Source: an uncultured Lachnospiraceae bacterium (GTDB lineage: Bacteria; Bacillota; Clostridia; Lachnospirales; Lachnospiraceae). From it: a DNA stretch of 10,284 bases. A program made the position numbers and the translations under genes. Shown one piece after another: positions 5,704 to 10,284 of this stretch. The notes under the pieces are model-generated. The model saw nothing but the letters and a program-made list of their open reading frames with translations, made no database searches and was not told the origin of the DNA. Within the stretch, counting starts at the first letter, position 1. The number at the start of each line of letters is the position of its first letter. The DNA is taken from assembly GCA_910577955.1 (NCBI GenBank), contig CAJTNC010000040.1:1-10284 (forward strand), in the 5' to 3' direction.

Positions 5704-7485
5704 ATGGATTTCTTTGGATTGATGACAATGATTGGCGGGCTTGCTTTATTTTTATACGGAATGAAAACGATGGGAGATGCCTTGTCCAAGATGGCAGGCG
5801 GCAGGCTGGAGCAAGTGTTGGAGCGTATGACGAATAATCCGGTGAAAGCTGTCCTGCTTGGGGCAGGAGTGACAGCAGTGATCCAGTCTTCTTCTGCCAC
5901 AACAGTTATGGTAGTGGGGTTTGTCAATTCCGGTATTATGAAGTTGTCACAGGCAGTAGGCGTGATTATGGGTGCAAATATCGGTACGACAATTACCTCG
6001 TGGATTCTAAGCCTTTCCGGTATCGAAAGTGGGAATTTCTTTGTAAAACTTCTGAAACCATCGTCTTTTTCCCCGGTATTGGCACTCATCGGTGTGATAC
6101 TGGTAATGTTTATCAAAAATACGAAAAAGAATGATGTGGGAACGATTTTGATTGGGTTTGCAGTGCTTATGTTTGGAATGGAAACCATGAGCAGCGCCGT
6201 AAAGCCGCTTGCGGATGTACCGGAATTTACATCGCTTTTTACGGCATTTGAAAACCCTGTTTTAGGTATGATGGTCGGAGCGGTTTTAACTGCAGTGATT
6301 CAGAGTTCTTCTGCCTCTGTCGGTATTTTGCAGGCGATGTGTGCCACCGGGAGCGTAACGGTGGGAGCCGCGCTTCCGGTAATCATGGGGCAGAATATCG
6401 GAACCTGTGTCACGGCTTTGCTTTCTGGTGTCGGGGCAAACAAGAATGCAAGAAGGGCATCGTTGGTGCATCTTTATTTTAACCTGATAGGTACATTTGT
6501 GTTTATGACAGTGTTTTATGTCATGAATCATTTTGTACGGTTTACTTTTCTGTCGGATACGGCAAACGGTGCAGTCATTGCAGTGATACATAGCGTGTTT
6601 AATATTGTCTCAACAATCGTGCTGCTTCCTGCTTCTGAGTTGCTGGTAAAACTGGCACATTTGACCATTCCTCAGTCAGAGGGCGAAACACTGGAAACAT
6701 CAGGAAAAGTGCTGGACGAAAGATTTTTGGAAAAACCTGCGTTTGCGGTTGCACAATGTAAAAATGCAGTGTGTGATATGGCACAGCTTATCTTAAAGGC
6801 AATGAGTTTATGTGTATTCATACAGGAGAAATATGATGAAAACGCAGTGCAGACAATTATGGAAATTGAGCAGGAGGTAGATGCCAGAGAAGATGAGTTA
6901 TCGTCCTATCTGGCAAAACTTTCCACAAAGCCATTGTCTGAACGAGACAGTAAAACCATCAATAAATTCAGTAGGTGCATTACGGATTTTGAGAGGATAT
7001 CCGATTATACAAAGGGCATCGCATTCACACAAAAGAAGCTATATAAGGGCAAAGAAAAGTTTTCAAAGAAAGCGACTGGAGAAGCGAGGTTGATTTATGA
7101 GGCCACCCTCGAAATCGTGGAATATACGGTTTCAGGGTTTATACACGGGGACAAAGAGATGGCGTTTCGTATTGATCCGCTTGCCGATGTGATCAGTCAG
7201 ATAAAAAAAGATATCCGAAAGAACCATAGCAAGAGACTGGAAAAGGGGAGGTGTTCTGTGGAACTTGGCTTGGCGCTTACAGATATGGTCACTTCTCTGG
7301 AACGTATTGCGAAGCATTGTTCCAACATAGCGGAGGAGCAGATGGCATCCGAAACAAACCAGCATGCATTACATCAATATGCACGGAATGTCAAAGAGAG
7401 GAACGAATTGTATAAGGAACTGTATGAAGGATATACAGAAAAGTATTCGTTGGAAAAACTTGAGAAAACATCAATTATCAGATAA
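5704..7485 (+). CDS. Na+/phosphate cotransporter family protein with PhoU-like C-terminus
   Basis: Integral membrane importer predicted to couple sodium entry to inorganic phosphate uptake (NptA/YjbB-like, Na_Pi_cotrans family), 593 residues. Two inverted-repeat halves each carry the signature Q-S-S-S-A: TAVIQSSSATTVMV at 57-70 and TAVIQSSSASVGIL at 196-209. Each is followed by G-x-N-I-G-T (90-95 and 229-234). Membrane helices fill about residues 1-320. The rest (about 345-575) is soluble, helical and PhoU-like, with acidic and basic helices such as EIEQEVDAREDELSSYL, and probably senses or gates phosphate flow. GGGAGGA at 5687-5693, 10 bases upstream, fixes ATG 5704. The gene is monocistronic, and the candidate Pho box upstream suggests induction by phosphate limitation. 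It looks intact. The exact substrate is inferred from the family. Confidence 0.92.
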   Translation: MDFFGLMTMIGGLALFLYGMKTMGDALSKMAGGRLEQVLERMTNNPVKAVLLGAGVTAVIQSSSATTVMVVGFVNSGIMKLSQAVGVIMGANIGTTITSWILSLSGIESGNFFVKLLKPSSFSPVLALIGVILVMFIKNTKKNDVGTILIGFAVLMFGMETMSSAVKPLADVPEFTSLFTAFENPVLGMMVGAVLTAVIQSSSASVGILQAMCATGSVTVGAALPVIMGQNIGTCVTALLSGVGANKNARRASLVHLYFNLIGTFVFMTVFYVMNHFVRFTFLSDTANGAVIAVIHSVFNIVSTIVLLPASELLVKLAHLTIPQSEGETLETSGKVLDERFLEKPAFAVAQCKNAVCDMAQLILKAMSLCVFIQEKYDENAVQTIMEIEQEVDAREDELSSYLAKLSTKPLSERDSKTINKFSRCITDFERISDYTKGIAFTQKKLYKGKEKFSKKATGEARLIYEATLEIVEYTVSGFIHGDKEMAFRIDPLADVISQIKKDIRKNHSKRLEKGRCSVELGLALTDMVTSLERIAKHCSNIAEEQMASETNQHALHQYARNVKERNELYKELYEGYTEKYSLEKLEKTSIIR

Positions 7486-7641
7486 TGTAAATATGCGTGG
7501 GCGCCTTGCAAATGAGATGCAGATGATTGTCGTCAATATAATAGTGTGAAACAAAGTAGAGGAAAACCATAAATGGGCACACTTAAATAAGCTGTCTAAG
7601 GCAGGCAACTTTTTGAAGTGTTATAGAGTTAGAAAATTAGA

Positions 7642-8259
7642 TTAAGAAGCCAATGGTTCGTCAGGGGGAAGTAATCCTTCTCGTTGAAATAGTTTCTTGG
7701 CTGGCTTGATAGCTTTTGCCTTTTGGTAGCAAGAATCATACGGGCAATAGCAATAATGGCTCTTTTCTTGCCACGGCGTTTAACAAGCGAATCATATTTC
7801 TTTTTGTAGTAGATTCATTGCTCTCTGGTGTTAAACCAGCCCAGCAACATAAACGTTTAGAACTTGAGAATTGAGACATATCAGTACCGATTTCGGAGAT
7901 GATAGTGATTGCATTACCACGTTTAACACCCGGAATGGTACAGAGGAACCGGACGGCATTTTCAAAATCAGGATTAGAAGAAATTATATTTTCTATCATT
8001 TTATCAACATCATTGATTTCGGCTGTGATATAATCCATATGTGCGCTGACAAGGCGCATACGGTTTTTGGGGGCATCAGTCATCTGATACTCTTCGATGG
8101 ATTCTAAACAGCATCTTCTTTGGATTTGAGGGTTCTTAGAAGCTTAGAAGCGATTTCTTCGTGGTTAACGGATGTACCCGAGTGTTCAAGCAGATAGTCG
8201 ATAATGGATGTAGCTGACTTTATTTTACAGCACGGCGCAGAGAGTTGGAACATTTTCAT
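7642..8259 (-). pseudogene. Decayed IS110-family transposase, C-terminal part
   Basis: Remnant of an IS110/IS116-type DEDD recombinase on the minus strand. From its 5' end: 8259-8104 reads SATSIIDYLLEHSG and ends EDAV plus TAG. The next frame resumes at once with ESIEEYQMTDAPKNRMRL (8104 down), so one lost base explains the shift. 8083-7736 contains the Tnp_20 core: L-C-T-I-P-G-V-K-R-G-N-A, EIGTDMSQFSSSKRLCCWAG and LTPESNES. A third frame (about 7802-7730) gives KYDSLVKRRGKKRAIIAIAR, the family's late motif. A further frame gives KAKAIKPAKKLFQREGLLPP and a TAA at 7642-7644. Short deletions separate these blocks. The N-terminal RuvC-like catalytic domain is absent, so the element is dead. Similarity to IS110 is clear; the exact element is unknown. 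Confidence 0.85.
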
Positions 8260-8267
8260 TACTATTT

Positions 8268-8290
8268 GTGCCGCCAGCTGAAGGCGGCGG
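8268..8290 (+). promoter_or_regulatory. GC-rich hairpin upstream of the small ORF
   Basis: GCCGCC (8270-8275) pairs perfectly with GGCGGC (8283-8288) around AGCTGAA, in an otherwise AT-rich stretch. It lies at the edge of the IS110 remnant and about 20 bases before the ribosome binding site of the ORF at 8326. No T-run follows on the plus strand. It could be a leader structure or an end left by the mobile element. Confidence 0.45.
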
Positions 8291-8325
8291 AATGGAGATT
8301 AGTATGATAAAAGGAGGTGCGCAAA

Positions 8326-8571
8326 ATGGCAATTGGTAGAGTCTTAGGCAGCATAGAGGCATTGGCGGCTGTTGTCAATCCTCATAAAGGAGCAGTGGAA
8401 TTAGTGGAACAGCAGATAGATGAGTTGGCAGATGATCTTGTTCGGGATACCTATGAAACAACAATGAAGCCGGTTGATTATGCTTATCCGAGTGAGAATT
8501 ATAATGATATTATGAAAGTTAGTGCGGGAGAACATTCCTCATCATCGAACAATAAGCGTCAGCCTCAATAA
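8326..8571 (+). CDS. Small protein of unknown function (81 residues)
   Basis: The ORF begins MAIGRVLGSIEALAAVVNP with a near-perfect AAAGGAGG at 8310-8317, 8 bases upstream. The in-frame GTG at 8317 lies within that ribosome binding site and is not the start. The first half is an amphipathic helix pattern rich in Ala, Val, Ile and Leu. The middle is acidic (ELVEQQIDELADDLVRD), and the tail is Ser/Asn-rich and polar (SSSSNNKRQPQ). There is no signal peptide, full membrane helix or Cys motif. Its upstream region is occupied by the IS110 remnant, so its original promoter may be lost. I do not recognise the family. The strong ribosome binding site and biased composition argue that it is or recently was a real gene. 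Confidence 0.6.
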   Translation: MAIGRVLGSIEALAAVVNPHKGAVELVEQQIDELADDLVRDTYETTMKPVDYAYPSENYNDIMKVSAGEHSSSSNNKRQPQ

Positions 8572-8578
8572 AAGTCTG

Positions 8579-8611
8579 ATTGCAGAGGTACCTTGGGAAA
8601 TACCTTGCAAT
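8579..8611 (+). terminator. Stem-loop after the small ORF, possible transcript end
   Basis: ATTGCAGAGGTA (8579-8590) pairs with TACCTTGCAAT (8601-8611) over 11 bp with one bulged G at 8585 and a 10-base loop. It begins 8 bases after the stop codon at 8571, where a terminator would be expected. The downstream sequence AGATGTGTGAAAG has no U-run, so intrinsic termination is unproven; it may only protect the 3' end. Confidence 0.4.
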
Positions 8612-8750
8612 AGATGTGTGAAAGCAATATGAAAGAAATGCAGTATTTTAGCATAATTAGATAAAAATTTGCATACACATTTGACAATACTTTTTAGAAG
8701 TTTGCTGCGGCTACTTTCAGATAGTGTCAGTAATAAAAACACGAAATATA

Positions 8751-8779
8751 TTGACATTTTCCTGAGTAGTACATATAAT
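8751..8779 (+). promoter_or_regulatory. Full-consensus sigma-A promoter of the arsR operon
   Basis: TTGACA at 8751-8756 and TATAAT at 8774-8779 are both perfect and separated by exactly 17 bases. The expected start of transcription (about 8786) falls inside the palindrome at 8783-8802, so repression by a bound regulator would be direct. A promoter this strong suits a gene kept silent by a tight repressor. Confidence 0.9.
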
Positions 8780-8782
8780 AAC

Positions 8783-8802
8783 ACATAGATAATTATCTAT
8801 GT
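8783..8802. promoter_or_regulatory. Perfect 20-bp palindromic ArsR operator
   Basis: ACATAGATAATTATCTATGT is identical to its reverse complement. It covers the predicted transcription start and ends just before the ribosome binding site AAGGTGG (8803-8809) of the adjacent ArsR gene. ArsR/SmtB repressors bind AT-rich dyads of this kind; the core is ATAG-N8-CTAT. Position and symmetry are seen, binding is inferred. Confidence 0.85.
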
Positions 8803-8818
8803 AAGGTGGATGGAACAG

Positions 8819-9127
8819 ATGGACGAAAAAAGAGCGGCGGTAATTTTTAAAGCCTTTTGTGATGAGAACCGCATTAGAATTATAAAGTTACTGCGTTCCG
8901 GCGAAAAATGTGCCTGCAAGTTATTGGACGAAATAAATGTGACACAACCTACTCTTTCCCACCATATGAAAATACTTTGTGATGCCGGAATTGTTGTTGG
9001 GCGCAAAGAGGGAAAATGGACACATTATTCTATTTCCGAAAAAGGCGTAGAGCAAGCAAAAGTATATTTAGAGCAGATGACAACACTTGATATTAAAAAT
9101 GAGAATGAGTCGTACTGTGAAAAGTAA
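8819..9127 (+). CDS. arsR: ArsR-family arsenic-sensing transcriptional repressor
   Basis: Homodimeric winged-helix repressor of 102 residues that should leave its operator when it binds As(III) or a similar trivalent metalloid. The metal site is the vicinal cysteine pair Cys31-Ala-Cys33 at the start of the DNA-binding region, matching the C-x-C of classical ArsR (C-V-C-D-L). Cys14 and a Cys three residues from the end are further candidates for a third ligand. The recognition helix is TQPTLSHHMKIL (42-53), followed by a wing with GRKEGKWTHYSIS. ATG 8819 is preferred to ATG 8810: AAGGTGG (8803-8809) lies 9 bases from 8819 but touches 8810. The gene sits directly behind its own operator and before an ArsP-type permease, so it is autoregulated and controls that gene. 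The family is certain; the exact inducer is inferred. Confidence 0.93.
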   Translation: MDEKRAAVIFKAFCDENRIRIIKLLRSGEKCACKLLDEINVTQPTLSHHMKILCDAGIVVGRKEGKWTHYSISEKGVEQAKVYLEQMTTLDIKNENESYCEK

Positions 9128-9173
9128 GGAAGTTTACGAAGTGCTTTTCCGTGCGGCTTATCTTAAAAATTTC

Positions 9174-9193
9174 ACATAGACATATTTCTATAT
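9174..9193. promoter_or_regulatory. Second, imperfect ArsR-like operator before the permease
   Basis: ACATAGACATATTTCTATAT keeps the outer dyad ATAG-N8-CTAT (9176-9179 and 9188-9191) with the same spacing as the perfect palindrome at 8785-8800, and shares the leading ACATAGA. It lies in the 89-base gap between arsR and the permease. It may be a weaker second binding site. No good -35/-10 pair accompanies it. Confidence 0.5.
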
Positions 9194-9216
9194 AACTATA
9201 TGAAAGGGGATTTTTA

Positions 9217-10257
9217 ATGGAAGCAATAAAATTTGCGTGGGACTTCCTGCAAAATGAAGTTCTTGGTATGGGATGGCTTAACCGGCTTATATCAACAGTA
9301 TTGAACACCTGCGGTTTAGATACTACAAGCAGAATAGGCGGCAGTGTTCACTTTTTTATTTACGATACCATAAAAATTATGGTGCTGCTCGCTGTGTTGA
9401 TTCTGATTATTTCGTATATTCAGAGTTATTTCCCGCCTGAACGAACGAAAAAGATACTCGGTAGATTTCACGGTATTTGGGCGAATATCATTGCGGCATT
9501 GCTTGGTACAGTAACGCCGTTTTGTTCCTGTTCCTCGATACCGTTGTTTATCGGATTTACAAGCGCAGGTTTACCGTTAGGTGTTACATTTTCTTTCCTG
9601 ATTTCTTCTCCGATGGTGGATCTCGGCAGTCTTGTTTTGCTGATGAGTATTTTCGGTTGGAAAGTTGCGGTTTTGTATGTTGTTCTTGGTTTGGTTATTG
9701 CTGTTGCCGGCGGTATGTTGATTGAAAAACTGCATCTGGAAAACCAAGTGGAGGAATATATCCGAAATGGTCACGCCATTGATCTTCCGCAGGAAGAACT
9801 GCATTTTAAAGAACGTATGAAATATGTCTGGCAGCAGGTGGTTTCAACGGCAAAAAAGGTTGCGCCCTATGTTTTGATCGGTGTAGGTATCGGGGCATTT
9901 ATTCACAATTGGATACCCGAAGATTTCATTGTCAAAGTGCTTGGAGATAACAATCCCGTTGGTGTTGTACTTGCAACTATTGCGGGTGTTCCGATGTATG
10001 CAGATATTTTCGGTACAATTCCGATTGCGGAAGCTTTGCTTGCAAAAGGCGCATTGCTTGGCGTCGTCTTATCCTTTATGATGGGTGTGACTACTCTTTC
10101 TCTCCCTTCAATGATTATGCTTCGCAAGGCAGTTAAGCCGAAGCTGCTTGGCATTTTCATTGCAATATGTACGATCGGTATTATCGTTGTAGGTTATTTC
10201 TTCAACGCTATACAATATTTCATTATTTATAGAGATGAGCAAAACACATTGATTTAA
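9217..10257 (+). CDS. arsP: ArsP-type permease (DUF318/YraQ family), probable organoarsenical efflux
   Basis: Polytopic membrane protein of 346 residues with about eight hydrophobic segments. The family signature TPFCSCSSIPLFIGF is at 100-114 and includes Cys103 and Cys105. A second signature-like block, AGVPMYADIFGTIP, comes in the second half, near residue 255. A charged cytoplasmic loop (about 165-205) separates the halves, a layout typical of this family. Characterised ArsP members export trivalent methyl- and aryl-arsenicals. The CxC-type ArsR upstream and the shared operator pattern support an arsenic role here. YraQ relatives with other or unknown substrates are the alternative. AAAGGGGA at 9203-9210, 6 bases upstream, fixes ATG 9217. 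No thioredoxin-like or arsenate-reductase gene is visible before the window ends. Confidence 0.85.
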   Translation: MEAIKFAWDFLQNEVLGMGWLNRLISTVLNTCGLDTTSRIGGSVHFFIYDTIKIMVLLAVLILIISYIQSYFPPERTKKILGRFHGIWANIIAALLGTVTPFCSCSSIPLFIGFTSAGLPLGVTFSFLISSPMVDLGSLVLLMSIFGWKVAVLYVVLGLVIAVAGGMLIEKLHLENQVEEYIRNGHAIDLPQEELHFKERMKYVWQQVVSTAKKVAPYVLIGVGIGAFIHNWIPEDFIVKVLGDNNPVGVVLATIAGVPMYADIFGTIPIAEALLAKGALLGVVLSFMMGVTTLSLPSMIMLRKAVKPKLLGIFIAICTIGIIVVGYFFNAIQYFIIYRDEQNTLI

Positions 10258-10284
10258 ATATAGGATTTGGCAGTTAGTGTCTGT

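Noticed and set aside
5700..6188. 162-codon open frame on the minus strand
   Set aside because: It is the antisense shadow of the phosphate transporter, has no recognisable domain, and the plus-strand gene is unambiguous.
7592..7615. Weak stem (CTGTC/GGCAG) followed by TTTTT as a terminator for the phosphate transporter
   Set aside because: Only five base pairs including a wobble, and the T-run starts five bases after the stem.
7871..8107. Plus-strand ORF opposite the IS110 remnant
   Set aside because: The minus strand here encodes the recognisable Tnp_20 motifs; the plus-strand frame is a shadow.
8681..8709. TTGACA upstream of the arsR promoter
   Set aside because: At the right distance the sequence is GCTGCG, with no -10 box; the consensus pair at 8751-8779 is far better.

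Overview
The window looks like a chromosomal accessory stretch from a low-to-mid GC anaerobic Firmicute, most likely a gut clostridium of the Lachnospiraceae type. This is inferred from AT-rich codon use, strong AAAGGAGG-type ribosome binding sites, a LytTR response regulator, a YtrB-like ABC module and an ArsR/ArsP pair. No rRNA, tRNA or CRISPR array was seen.

Layout. Bases 56-562 encode a GNAT acetyltransferase behind a perfect 10-bp hairpin. Bases 691-1512 encode a secreted lipoprotein. Bases 1513-1988 have no intact gene, but hold a good sigma-A-type promoter and a 31-codon truncated reading frame with a signal-peptide-like start. Bases 1995-3481 are an ABC-2 export module: an ATPase overlapping a membrane subunit whose last helix is cut by an in-frame TGA. 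Bases 3529-4233 encode a LytTR response regulator, followed by the wreck of its probable GHKL sensor kinase (about 4260-4546). Bases 4660-5238 encode a charged coiled-coil protein of unknown function, then a 55-residue membrane protein. Bases 5704-7485 encode a Na+/phosphate cotransporter with a PhoU-like tail, preceded by two TTTTACA repeats 11 bp apart that look like a Pho box. Bases 7642-8259 on the minus strand are a decayed IS110-family transposase. Bases 8326-8571 encode an 81-residue protein of unknown function. Bases 8751-10257 are an arsenic module: consensus promoter, perfect 20-bp palindromic operator, ArsR repressor with a CxC metal site, and an ArsP-type permease.

How it works together. 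Two units look intact and self-regulated: the phosphate importer (probably induced by phosphate starvation) and the ArsR/ArsP unit (probably derepressed by trivalent arsenicals). The middle of the window is eroding. The sensor kinase, the ABC membrane subunit, the IS110 transposase and the leader ORF at 1878 all carry stops, frameshifts or deletions. I see no clear new defence or mobile system. The least explained intact genes are the coiled-coil protein at 4660 and the small protein at 8326.
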